8,734 nt of DNA. Source: Alphaproteobacteria bacterium. Its GTDB lineage: Bacteria > Pseudomonadota > Alphaproteobacteria > RF32 > CAG-239. Each line of letters opens with the position of its first letter. Within the stretch, counting starts at the first letter, position 1. Under the pieces are notes generated by a model that saw nothing but the letters and a program-made list of their open reading frames with translations, was not told the DNA's origin and ran no database searches. The DNA lies in assembly GCA_003542415.1 (NCBI GenBank), contig DPKR01000063.1, positions 1 to 8,734 of the forward strand, in the 5' to 3' direction. The translations under genes and the position numbers were made by a program. This document shows, one piece after another, positions 1 through 6,609 of this stretch.

Positions 1-118
1 GTGGAGAGCGTGCGTAGATAATAGGAAAAGTCCTTTTGAGTGAGACGAGTGTACATATTAGTACATGACCGAACTCAAAAGGACTTTTCTGTATTAGCTA
101 CCAGCTATACGCGTTTTT
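1..118. repeat. Structured palindromic element, copy A (left end cut by window)
   Basis: This is a non-coding imperfect palindrome and the first of three related copies (others at 6373-6477 and 6482-6608). Visible pairing: an inner perfect 17-bp stem 25-41/73-89; an apical 5-bp stem TGTAC/GTACA (50-54/61-65) with a 6-nt loop; a lower stem 15-23/92-100 with one mismatch; and boxes GGAGAGC (3-9) and GCTATAC (104-110) that pair imperfectly. An outer stem begins at 1-2/111-112 and continues off the window. The boxes, the GTGTAC..GTACAT apex and the TATACG right end recur in the other copies, while the inner stem sequence is unrelated. The right end overlaps the stop codon of the leftward phosphofructokinase gene, so the element would form part of that mRNA's 3' end. 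No U-tract directly follows the inner stem, so it is not a canonical terminator. The function is unknown. Confidence 0.75.
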
Positions 119-1196
119 AAATTTCGCCGATATACATGCCAAGCAGTTTCGCCGCCTTAACATACGAACTGTTCAAATCAACAGATTTTGTGCCGGCTGC
201 AACAACTTCTTCCAAAGGATAAGAGGTCACTTCACCATGGCTCAAACCAACCATCACATTTGTTTTGCCTTGAGCCAAAAGATCAATAGCTTTTGCCGCA
301 AAAACGGAAGCCATAATACGATCGCCGAAAACAGGGTGACCGGAGCGCTGAATATGTCCCAAACGTGTGCAACGAATTTGAAATCCTTTATATTTTTCAT
401 TCAAAAGATTGGTTAAATAATCACCGATACCCCCATGAACTTTCTCTCCAACCAAATTTTTGGCTGCAGACAAAACTTCGCCCGTTTCCGTTTTGATTCC
501 TTCCGAAACAACAATAATCGCATGTGTGCGTCCTGTAGCCTTAACAGCTTCAAGCTTATTTATAATACCGTCTAAAGTATAAGGAATTTCAGGGATCAAA
601 CAAACATCAGCATAGCCTGCAATAGCAGATTGCAAAGCTAAATGTCCGGCATCACGCCCCATCATCTCAATAATCATCGCACGATGGTGCGAACGCGCGG
701 TTGTATCAATGTTGTCAACGGCTTCCATGCAAACTTGGCAAGCCGTTTGAAAACCAATTGAAAAATCGGTAATCGGAGTGTCATTATCAATTGTTTTAGG
801 AAGCCCGATCATTTTAATACCGGCCTTATTGCAATAATATTTCAAAACATTCATACTGCCGTCACCCCCCAAAACAATAACGGCATCAAGACCAAGTTCG
901 CGAGCCCCTTCGCCGAACTTTTCGGCAATTTCATCCATCTGTTCGGGTTTAATACCTTTATTAAGCGAGCCTAAATAAGAACCGGCAGTTTTAGACCAAG
1001 GTGTATCCGAAAAATTTTGTAATGTTAAAATTTCGTATGAAAGCGGACGTTCGGTCAAACCCTCTGTGCCGTTATGGATGCCATAAACAGTCCAACCTTT
1101 TAAGGTTGCTGCTTTTACAACGCCCGAAATAGCAACATTGAGCCCCGAACAATCGCCACCGCTTGTTAAAATACCGATCTTTTTAATCTCACTCAT
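117..1196 (-). CDS. pfkA: 6-phosphofructokinase, probably ATP-dependent (mixed G104/K124 type)
   Basis: The product phosphorylates fructose 6-phosphate to fructose 1,6-bisphosphate in the cytosol (glycolysis). At 359 residues it has the usual single-domain PFK length. Visible motifs: phosphate-binding TSGGDCSGLN at 11-20, GGDGS at 110-114, catalytic PKTIDND at 133-139, MGRDAG at 179-184, LIPE at 200-203 and HIQRSG at 281-286. In E. coli PfkA numbering, GGDGS places Gly at 104 (typical of ATP enzymes; PPi enzymes have Asp), while PKTIDND places Lys at 124 (typical of PPi enzymes; E. coli has Gly). This mixed combination is known from ATP-using trypanosomal and some actinobacterial PFKs, so ATP use is inferred but not proven. 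The start is an ATG preceded by GGAG about 9 nt upstream on the minus strand. The gene is divergent from the DUF465 gene, and no convincing promoter was picked out. PPi-dependent activity is the main alternative. Confidence 0.95.
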   Translation of the reverse strand: MSEIKKIGILTSGGDCSGLNVAISGVVKAATLKGWTVYGIHNGTEGLTERPLSYEILTLQNFSDTPWSKTAGSYLGSLNKGIKPEQMDEIAEKFGEGARELGLDAVIVLGGDGSMNVLKYYCNKAGIKMIGLPKTIDNDTPITDFSIGFQTACQVCMEAVDNIDTTARSHHRAMIIEMMGRDAGHLALQSAIAGYADVCLIPEIPYTLDGIINKLEAVKATGRTHAIIVVSEGIKTETGEVLSAAKNLVGEKVHGGIGDYLTNLLNEKYKGFQIRCTRLGHIQRSGHPVFGDRIMASVFAAKAIDLLAQGKTNVMVGLSHGEVTSYPLEEVVAAGTKSVDLNSSYVKAAKLLGMYIGEI

Positions 1197-1225
1197 AAAA
1201 TAATCTCCGTTTTTAAATAAAGTTC

Positions 1226-1253
1226 TTGATTTTTTTTCAAATTAATGTATACT
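1226..1253 (+). promoter_or_regulatory. Candidate sigma70-type promoter for the DUF465 gene
   Basis: A -35 box TTGATT (1226-1231) is followed after 16 nt by a -10 box TATACT (1248-1253). The context AAAGTTCTTGA recurs exactly at the -35 box of the next promoter (1551-1561), which supports both. The predicted 5' leader is about 78 nt and rich in A and T runs. The divergent phosphofructokinase gene must have its own promoter in the same intergenic region. Confidence 0.5.
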
Positions 1254-1338
1254 TCATACAGATTTTCGAAATACATTTCTACAAAAAAATATGTTTTTTC
1301 GAAAGCTTTTTTTGTAACTTATAGGACGAAATAAACAA

Positions 1339-1548
1339 ATGCAATACGAAAATTTGAAAAAACTGCAGCTTCAGCTTTGCGAATTAAAGCTTGAGCAACG
1401 TCGTGTTCGCTCTGATATAAAAAGCTTAGTAAACAAAAATCAAACCATTGATTTTTATCAGGCTCAGAAGCTCAATGCTTTAAGAAACGGCTTATCTCAA
1501 AAGATAAAAAAAGTTGAAGCAGGTTTAACACCAAATATTATTGCTTAA
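1339..1548 (+). CDS. Small DUF465/YdcH-like coiled-coil protein
   Basis: A 69-residue, highly charged protein that is almost wholly helical by composition, with two predicted amphipathic helices (about 3-31 and 38-61). Helix 2 has the spacing LxxLKxxKLxLKxxIxxLE-like that is seen in DUF465/YdcH proteins, and the C-terminus LTPNIIA matches the TPDIIA-like tail common in alphaproteobacterial members (recalled family pattern, not a search result). The molecular function of the family is not established. The start is an ATG with AGGA (1323-1326) 12 nt upstream, slightly long spacing. It lies about 85 nt upstream of rpsU, which has its own promoter. It may be co-transcribed in part, because no clear terminator separates them except the inverted repeat at 1558-1594. 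It could also be an unrelated small coiled-coil protein. Confidence 0.6.
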   Translation: MQYENLKKLQLQLCELKLEQRRVRSDIKSLVNKNQTIDFYQAQKLNALRNGLSQKIKKVEAGLTPNIIA

Positions 1549-1557
1549 AAAAAGTTC

Positions 1558-1594
1558 TTGACGCGTTTAAATTGATATGCTAAAAACGCGTCAA
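1558..1594 (+). promoter_or_regulatory. rpsU promoter overlapped by an 11-bp perfect inverted repeat
   Basis: A -35 box TTGACG (1558-1563) is followed after 17 nt by a -10 box TAAAAA (1581-1586), preceded by an extended -10 TGC (1578-1580). The same bases form a perfect inverted repeat, TTGACGCGTTT (1558-1568) against AAACGCGTCAA (1584-1594), with a 15-nt spacer. The arms therefore cover the -35 box and overlap the -10 box. This could be an operator for a dimeric repressor. It could also be a weak stem-loop terminator for the upstream small gene, but only TTTT follows it. Confidence 0.5.
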
Positions 1595-1632
1595 TTTTAA
1601 CAATTAACAACCAAGAAAAGAGGTGAATTTAA

Positions 1633-1839
1633 GTGGTTCAAGTTACTGTTATCGGCAATGATGTCGCTCAGTCTTTAAAGATTTTGAAGAAGAAAATGCA
1701 ACGCGAAGGCATTTTCCGCGAAATGAAATTGCGTCGTTGTCATGAGAAAAACGCTGAAAAGAAGGCGCGCCGCAAAGCTGAAGCCATCCGTCGTGCACGC
1801 AAGCAACTCAGAAAACGCTTAGATACCGAAGGTTTCTAG
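1633..1839 (+). CDS. rpsU: 30S ribosomal protein bS21
   Basis: bS21 is a small-subunit protein bound near the 3' end of 16S rRNA that assists translation initiation. The 68-residue product is strongly basic and has the family pattern: short N-terminal strand, then [18 protein letters not shown] (18-35), a CHEKN segment at 36-40 and an Arg/Lys-rich C-terminal helix (43-63). The start codon is GTG, supported by the Shine-Dalgarno AGGTGA 7 nt upstream (1621-1626) and by alignment of the N-terminus MVQVTV with bS21 proteins. It has its own promoter (1558-1586) and a strong terminator just downstream, so it is likely monocistronic. Confidence 0.95.
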   Translation: MVQVTVIGNDVAQSLKILKKKMQREGIFREMKLRRCHEKNAEKKARRKAEAIRRARKQLRKRLDTEGF

Positions 1840-1851
1840 TCTTATTTTAAT

Positions 1852-1894
1852 CAAAAAAAAACACTCGTTTTATTCAAAAAACGGGTGTTTTTTT
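1852..1894 (+). terminator. Rho-independent terminator of rpsU
   Basis: The stem is AAAACACTCGTTTT (1858-1871) against AAAACGGGTGTTTT (1878-1891), with one G-U pair and a 6-nt loop, followed by a T run to 1894. The A run at 1853-1861 means it could also work for leftward transcription. It starts 13 nt after the rpsU stop codon. Confidence 0.85.
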
Positions 1895-1963
1895 AACTTT
1901 TTTTTATACCTTTTCATATATGTTACAGAATTATGAATATTTGCGGTTAAAATCAAGAAAAGC

Positions 1964-1992
1964 TGGAAAAAACAAAAAAAACATGATATTCT
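1964..1992 (+). promoter_or_regulatory. Candidate promoter of the pilin/adhesin operon
   Basis: TGGAAA (1964-1969), a 17-nt spacer, then TATTCT (1987-1992) preceded by an extended -10 TGA (1984-1986). The boxes match consensus at four of six positions each. Transcription would start near 1999, about 33 nt before the first gene. The surrounding 1895-2031 region is A/T-rich and otherwise shows nothing recognisable. Confidence 0.35.
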
Positions 1993-2031
1993 TTGAGTAT
2001 GAAATAAAACTTTTATGGATGGAATAAAGCG

Positions 2032-2859
2032 ATGTATTTATGGGTTGTATTAGCTACATTTATGGTCGCACTGCTTTCGTTCAATCTCTCAATTCGGCCG
2101 GATGCAGACAGGGCCTTTATGGAGGTCAAAGCCCAAACTGTGCTCACAAAATTCAGAGCTCAGCACTACGCTTTTGTGCATTTTATCGCATCTAAAAGGT
2201 TGACTTTAACACAGCAACATTCCGACAATCCGAAAAATACCGTTGATTACGTTTCAGGTGTCGGTTATCATGACGGGAAGATTGTGGGTACATTAAATGA
2301 TGCGATTCAAGCGCAAGATGTAGAAAAATACTTGCCTTATGGTTTTCAAACCGATCCGAATGTCTTTTCAAAAGTTTACTGCTTCAGGCCAACATCTTTT
2401 GATGCAGATGCAAATTATAGCATTGTTTGTGAAAATGACACAAACATCCCGACACAAGATTTGCGAAACACCTGTTGCGGTGCCCCAGGTATATTGGTTT
2501 TTGTTATATCATGGCAAGAAATGCCCTCACGTTGGATAAACCGAAACTCAAACATTCCTATGTCTGATATGATGTCTGTTATCACAAAAGCCGACGGTTA
2601 CGGCTCAAACATCGGCTACATCACAAATGTTGACACTGTGAAGGGGGCTGTTATCAGCGGCGGTATGTATCGCACACTGGGTGAAGAAAAAGACGAAAAC
2701 AACAATTTGACCGGAAAATATGTCCATGAAATCAAATATAAACCTGTTTTTAAGGTTTTGGAATCTGATAAAGATTTTGAAACATGCATGAAAGACAACG
2801 AGATTAAAAACCCTTGTTTGATTGCAATCAACCAAGTTTCTAACAGAGAGGAGAAATAA
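2032..2859 (+). CDS. Membrane-anchored pilin-like protein, partner of the downstream adhesin
   Basis: A 275-residue protein with an N-terminal hydrophobic segment (about 3-20) followed by a soluble domain, so probably inner-membrane anchored and facing the periplasm. It is related to the N-terminal domain of the next gene: both carry an N-terminal membrane helix, then a YLPYG motif (100-104 here, 102-106 there). A YLP(A/Y)G-like motif is also my recollection of PilV/PilS-type type IVb pilins. Unlike the neighbour, it has no Gly-X4-Glu prepilin peptidase site. There are six cysteines (117, 133, 148, 149, 252, 262), suggesting disulfides. The ATG at 2032 is the only good start: an in-frame stop lies shortly upstream, and the GGATGGA region gives a weak Shine-Dalgarno. 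It ends 1 nt before the adhesin start codon, so the two are probably translationally coupled. The specific function is not known. Confidence 0.6.
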   Translation: MYLWVVLATFMVALLSFNLSIRPDADRAFMEVKAQTVLTKFRAQHYAFVHFIASKRLTLTQQHSDNPKNTVDYVSGVGYHDGKIVGTLNDAIQAQDVEKYLPYGFQTDPNVFSKVYCFRPTSFDADANYSIVCENDTNIPTQDLRNTCCGAPGILVFVISWQEMPSRWINRNSNIPMSDMMSVITKADGYGSNIGYITNVDTVKGAVISGGMYRTLGEEKDENNNLTGKYVHEIKYKPVFKVLESDKDFETCMKDNEIKNPCLIAINQVSNREEK

Positions 2860-2860
2860 G

Positions 2861-5800
2861 ATGACAAAGCAAAATAAAATACTCAAAAAAGTGAACCAAA
2901 CTGGCTCCATGATGATCGAAGCCTTGGCGATGCTCACACTTATTTCGCTCGTCACCCCAACGCTTTACAAAAAGTCTGCCGAGCGCACAACCGAGTTGCA
3001 AGATATCAACACGGCAACGCATGTCAGAACGCTGATGAAGGCCGTTGATAACTACACCTCTGCAAATTACCAAGAGATTTTAGAGGATATGAAAAACAAA
3101 AATACAGATACGGCAATCCTCCGTTTAGAAAATGACGAATCAGATGGCAACCCGATCAATGCATATTTGCCTTACGGATATAAATTTGATGCCATTAAAA
3201 ACTTTGAAAAGCCGATTGTTGCGATTAAAAAGCAAGGGGGTGCTGATGCTTTAACATCTTTTGTTGTTTTGCCGAAAGCCGGAGATATCAATGATCTTCG
3301 TGCATCCAGAATAGCTTCTATGATCGGTGCAAACGGCGGTTATGTCGATAAAGATAAAAATGCGAAAGGTGTCGGCGGTATTTGGAATTTGGATACTAAG
3401 GACTTAAAAGAACTGCTGGGAGATTATGAAGACGAAGTTGTTGGCGGCTCCATTGTTGCTTCCTCTTCTGAAAACATCAACGAAGCAAGCCGTGCCGGAA
3501 CGGAAAATTCAAAATATTTACAACGCACCAAGTCTGAAAATAGTGATAATGAAAAATGGCGTAATACTATGATGACAGACTTATATATGGGCGGTGTGCC
3601 GGATATTTTGCAAGGCAACGCCGAGATTCCTTTAAGCAAAATCTTAGGTGTTGATCAGCTCATCATTGGTGATACAAAAACAAGCGCTGATTCAAACGAA
3701 ACAGCAGCAAGCTTGGTTGTTAAAGCACGCGATGGTCAGGAGGGCTCTGCTTTTATTGAAGGGAGTTTGAGAGCTTTGGGTGGTGATTTTGCCGTCTTTA
3801 AGAATGGTGAAAATCCTGAGCTCAACTTTGCAAACAACTTATTAAGAGCAACAAAAGAGCAATTTTCCGTTAATGTTATGGAATCAGACACCCCTGAATT
3901 AGAAATTACTAAAATCGATGAAGCCGGCGCAAGGGCAACATTTAATGTTGAAACAAAAATCAACGGCGCCCTCGAATCCACCGGCGATACAAGGCTTGCT
4001 TCTGGCGAGGATTCTAAATTTTATGTTGGAAAAGACGGAAAAGCCATTAAGGCAACGAGCGACATGGTCAGTCTTTTGAACGGAAATATGGTTTTAACAA
4101 ATGATGCATATGCCCCGCAAGGTGATGAGGAGTATGATAAATCAAAACTTTATGTAGGCACTCAAGCTGTTCAAATAGATGGTAATACAACGATTGGTGA
4201 AAGTACTGTCGAACCATTTGAAAATTTAAATCCGAAGTTAAACGTTCAAGGCAACACTTTTGTTTCAGGCAACGTCACAATCGGTTCTGAAGATAACGAA
4301 AACAATCGTCCTAAAATCGAAAATTTGAAGCCGAATCTTGATGTCAGGGGCAATGCTTTTGTTTCAAACACCCTTGAAGCCGGTGAAATTGATGCACACA
4401 AATTTGATGCTCTGGAGCTTCATGCCGGTGGAAAAGATTATGAAAAAGACAGTAGCGGAAATTATCAACGTTGGCTCACTGCCGACAAAGACGGCGTTAT
4501 TGTTCAAGATTTAGACCATTCTGATTATGATGATAGCTTACGCTTGGTTATTGATAAAGACCAATCTTCAATTTATGGTCCTTTGTGGAAAACTGAATCA
4601 AACACTGGAAGTGTTGTCGAGCGCAAAGACGAAATCCTCCTCGGACGTGGCGAAATCGACATTTCCGGCGCAAGAACTGTTAATGTTGATACACAAGCAC
4701 CGACAGGCGCTGTCAGTGTTCAAAACGGCGCAATTGAGGCCTACGGTCTTGCCAGTCGAACAGGTGGTGCCAACTATGTCACATCTGATACGGATCAATT
4801 CTTAGTCAAAAAAGGTGATACGAAACTCCTAAATATCGTATCCGGCCAAAATGGTTCAACACTAAACGGCGATGCAACAGCAGAAATTGACCCTGAAACA
4901 TTTCGCATATGGGCAAAAACGGCTGAAGGAGATGATGTTAATAACCGCATTTTTGAGGTTAATGCCGCAACGGGTGAAATAAACAAAAGCGGTGAGGTAT
5001 CGAGCGCTGCCAGTGTTTATATCAGACGGGGTGCAATTGAACTTGAAGGTTCGCCAAACACAAGCGGAACGAATTATTTAGCAGACGAAGGTGTCGGCTA
5101 CATTGAAGCTTCCCGCTTTGTGGCAAACAATCTCCAAGGTCACAGTGTTATAGAGCCGAGATATGCTAAAAAATCTTCAAACTATGACAGTGGTGCACAA
5201 ATTGACCGCTACATGGTCAACCCTGCATATACTTCTGTGATGCACGACATTAAGCTCACAACAAGAGGCGGTGCACGTTTGAGCGATATTTTACCTGACT
5301 TTATCAACAAAGGCATTTATATCGTCAATAATACATATAAAGACGGCATTAATTTTAACGATTTAAAGGTGCGCGTAGACGATGGCGTCATTAAAGCCGA
5401 TGGCGCTCAAGACATCTCCGAGGAAAACACATTTGATGGTTCAGATCAATGGGCATCGCCTTTCTTAGGTATGATTCCGGCACCGCAATGCCCTCCGGGA
5501 CACGCCAGAGTGATTACCATCACACCGGCAAGCTTCCAGATGGCGCAAACGGGTGAAATGGTGTTAAACTCAGATGGACGCTATTATGTGCAAGAAAACG
5601 AATCTCTTAACAAAATTCCTCAATATGGAACTGAGAGAAATGGTAACAACGCATCAAACATGATTTCTACACCGCGCTTGCAACATACAACATATAATAT
5701 GGGTGGCAACACACCAACATATTTAACGACCTATTATCTTGGTATGGGCGCAGATCAAGCACCTGTCGACAACCCGACGTTTGACTCGGACAACACACCG

Positions 5801-6301
5801 AAACCGCTTTATTTTCAACAAAGCACTTGGCTCAAGAGCAAGGTGATTGCCTATGGGCGAAGCGGCAAATGCTCTAACAGCGTTGCAGCAAACGGAGGAT
5901 GTGATGACTTCTTAGGTTGGGCAGCAATCATGGGCTTTATCTATCCCAAAAAACTATATGGCACGATTATTGACTCGCTAATCGGAAGCAACTCTATAGA
6001 AGCGGTTCAAGAAGATTCAAGCCTGCCAAAGCAATATGTTTACTGGAACGTGTTCCCTGTCAGAACCAGATCTATGGAAGCATATGCAACAGTCTACTGC
6101 TACTTTGACAGAACAAACCTCTTCGGTTCCGGCCACGATTCACATTATGTAGATCAATATGACCAATTACGTAGCTTCAGAGATGTTTATAAAAAGAAGG
6201 TCACTGATGGATGGAATGCATATAACGGAACAAGAACCAATAACGATGAATACATCAAACGGTTGAATGATCCTCAACTTAAATATGATGATCCATGGTA
6301 G
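2861..6301 (+). CDS. Large prepilin-type adhesin, PilV-like pilus tip protein
   Basis: A 1146-residue protein, probably secreted through a type IV pilus or type II-like route as a tip adhesin. The N-terminus is a class III prepilin leader: basic residues, cleavage expected after Gly15, mature SMMIE with Glu at +5 (Glu20), then a hydrophobic helix to about 33. A pilin-like domain with YLPYG (102-106) follows. The middle (about 280-850) is Gly/Asn/Asp-rich and repetitive, like a tail-fibre shaft: a 33-residue-spaced repeat (455-476 and 488-509; LNVQGNTFVSGNVTIG, LDVRGNAFVSN) and GAIE(A/L) units at 623 and 724. The C-terminal domain (about 870-1110) contains the only four cysteines (877, 1004, 1014, 1080) and ends near ATVYCYFD, recalling shufflon PilV C-terminal domains. 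The start is the ATG at 2861, with AGAGGAG just upstream; a longer TTG start at 2822 lies inside the preceding gene. No recombinase gene or sfx-type sites are seen. A phage-fibre-like surface protein is the alternative. Confidence 0.65.
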   Translation: MTKQNKILKKVNQTGSMMIEALAMLTLISLVTPTLYKKSAERTTELQDINTATHVRTLMKAVDNYTSANYQEILEDMKNKNTDTAILRLENDESDGNPINAYLPYGYKFDAIKNFEKPIVAIKKQGGADALTSFVVLPKAGDINDLRASRIASMIGANGGYVDKDKNAKGVGGIWNLDTKDLKELLGDYEDEVVGGSIVASSSENINEASRAGTENSKYLQRTKSENSDNEKWRNTMMTDLYMGGVPDILQGNAEIPLSKILGVDQLIIGDTKTSADSNETAASLVVKARDGQEGSAFIEGSLRALGGDFAVFKNGENPELNFANNLLRATKEQFSVNVMESDTPELEITKIDEAGARATFNVETKINGALESTGDTRLASGEDSKFYVGKDGKAIKATSDMVSLLNGNMVLTNDAYAPQGDEEYDKSKLYVGTQAVQIDGNTTIGESTVEPFENLNPKLNVQGNTFVSGNVTIGSEDNENNRPKIENLKPNLDVRGNAFVSNTLEAGEIDAHKFDALELHAGGKDYEKDSSGNYQRWLTADKDGVIVQDLDHSDYDDSLRLVIDKDQSSIYGPLWKTESNTGSVVERKDEILLGRGEIDISGARTVNVDTQAPTGAVSVQNGAIEAYGLASRTGGANYVTSDTDQFLVKKGDTKLLNIVSGQNGSTLNGDATAEIDPETFRIWAKTAEGDDVNNRIFEVNAATGEINKSGEVSSAASVYIRRGAIELEGSPNTSGTNYLADEGVGYIEASRFVANNLQGHSVIEPRYAKKSSNYDSGAQIDRYMVNPAYTSVMHDIKLTTRGGARLSDILPDFINKGIYIVNNTYKDGINFNDLKVRVDDGVIKADGAQDISEENTFDGSDQWASPFLGMIPAPQCPPGHARVITITPASFQMAQTGEMVLNSDGRYYVQENESLNKIPQYGTERNGNNASNMISTPRLQHTTYNMGGNTPTYLTTYYLGMGADQAPVDNPTFDSDNTPKPLYFQQSTWLKSKVIAYGRSGKCSNSVAANGGCDDFLGWAAIMGFIYPKKLYGTIIDSLIGSNSIEAVQEDSSLPKQYVYWNVFPVRTRSMEAYATVYCYFDRTNLFGSGHDSHYVDQYDQLRSFRDVYKKKVTDGWNAYNGTRTNNDEYIKRLNDPQLKYDDPW
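4223..4387 (+). repeat. Degenerate 99-bp-spaced direct repeat within the adhesin shaft
   Basis: Positions 4223-4288 and 4322-4387 encode two related 22-residue units 33 residues apart (NLNPKLNVQGNTFVSGN and NLKPNLDVRGNAFVSN). At DNA level the first bases (AAATTT..CCGAA) and a shared CTTTTGTTTCA remain similar. They look like duplicated beta-strand units of a fibrous shaft. Confidence 0.55.
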
Positions 6302-6316
6302 TCTGATAAATTCAAT

Positions 6317-6352
6317 AAAACCCCGCCGTCTTCACGCGGGGTTTTGTTTTTT
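6317..6352 (+). terminator. Rho-independent terminator of the adhesin operon
   Basis: A perfect 10-bp stem, AAAACCCCGC (6317-6326) against GCGGGGTTTT (6336-6345), with a 9-nt loop and a T-rich tail to 6352. It sits 15 nt after the adhesin stop codon and should end the rightward operon before the palindromic elements. Confidence 0.9.
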
Positions 6353-6372
6353 GAGCTATCGTCAAAATATAT

Positions 6373-6477
6373 AAAACTCGGAGAGCGTGCAGATACGAAG
6401 AAAGCTTGAATACGCAGTGTACACAAACAGTACATAAGTATTCAAGCTTTCAAATAGATGCTAGCTATACGAGTTTT
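6373..6477. repeat. Structured palindromic element, copy B
   Basis: The complete 105-bp copy of the element also seen at 1-118 and 6482-6608. Outer stem AAAACTCG (6373-6380) against CGAGTTTT (6470-6477); boxes GGAGAGC (6380-6386) and GCTATAC (6464-6470); lower helix 6389-6395/6455-6461 interrupted by a tandem G-A/A-G mismatch; inner perfect 14-bp stem 6400-6413/6438-6451; apical stem TGTAC/GTACA (6418-6422/6430-6434) with a 7-nt loop. A T run follows (6474-6481). It lies beyond the adhesin operon terminator, so it is unlikely to be needed for terminating that operon. No open reading frame or promoter is recognised in it. Confidence 0.8.
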
Positions 6478-6481
6478 TTTT

Positions 6482-6608
6482 CAAAAGTTTGGATAACGAG
6501 GCGAATAGAAGCAAAAAAAGAAAGCTGAAAATTTTAGTGTAGATAGAACTACATGAATTTTCAGCTTTTTGCATTTTTGCGATTAGTCGTCCGTTATACG
6601 AACTTTTG
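6482..6608. repeat. Structured palindromic element, copy C
   Basis: A 127-bp copy in direct orientation, starting 4 bp after copy B. Ten-pair outer stem 6482-6491/6599-6608 with one G-T pair; boxes GGATAAC (6491-6497) and GTTATAC (6593-6599); lower helix 6502-6508/6580-6586 with two G-A mismatches; an extra 7-bp stem 6511-6517/6574-6580, which is partly alternative to the lower helix; inner 13-bp stem 6521-6533/6556-6568; apical stem TGTAG/CTACA (6538-6542/6549-6553). It ends 1 nt from the bL9 stop codon, so its leftward transcript forms the 3' end of the ribosomal operon mRNA. Confidence 0.8.
6513..6568 (-). terminator. Probable terminator of the rpsF operon, formed by copy C
   Basis: Read leftward, the 13-bp stem AATTTTCAGCTTT-type (6521-6533/6556-6568) is followed by CTTTTTTT (6520-6513), the expected form of an intrinsic terminator about 45 nt after the bL9 stop codon. 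The loop is long (22 nt) but holds its own 5-bp stem. Copies A and B lack such a U tract next to the inner stem, so termination is probably not the general role of the element. Confidence 0.6.
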
Positions 6609-6609
6609 A

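Noticed and set aside
1265..1320. A/T-rich inverted repeats (TTTCGAAA motifs, A and T runs) upstream of the DUF465 gene
   Set aside because: Short symmetric A/T runs are expected by chance in such composition, and no consistent fold or operator could be supported.
2822..2860. Longer TTG start for the large adhesin
   Set aside because: It lies inside the preceding gene and lacks a ribosome site. The ATG at 2861 has AGAGGAG directly upstream and gives a normal prepilin leader.
2605..4986. Antisense and alternate-frame reading frames within the pilin and adhesin genes
   Set aside because: They lie opposite or inside well-supported genes, lack ribosome binding sites and have low-complexity, non-family-like sequences.
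6373..6608. Integron attC sites or a cassette array
   Set aside because: Only copy C has AAC/GTT box ends, the consensus RYYYAAC/GTTRRRY is not met, there is an extra outer stem, no integrase is present and no cassette lies between the copies. I kept the resemblance only as a hypothesis.
6373..6608. Shufflon recombination sites switching the adhesin C-terminus
   Set aside because: The copies lie outside the coding region, are direct rather than inverted, another copy sits far away next to phosphofructokinase, and no alternative C-terminal segments or rci-like gene are visible.
6373..6608. CRISPR array
   Set aside because: Two adjacent roughly 100-bp palindromes with variable stems do not have the short identical repeats and unique spacers of CRISPR.
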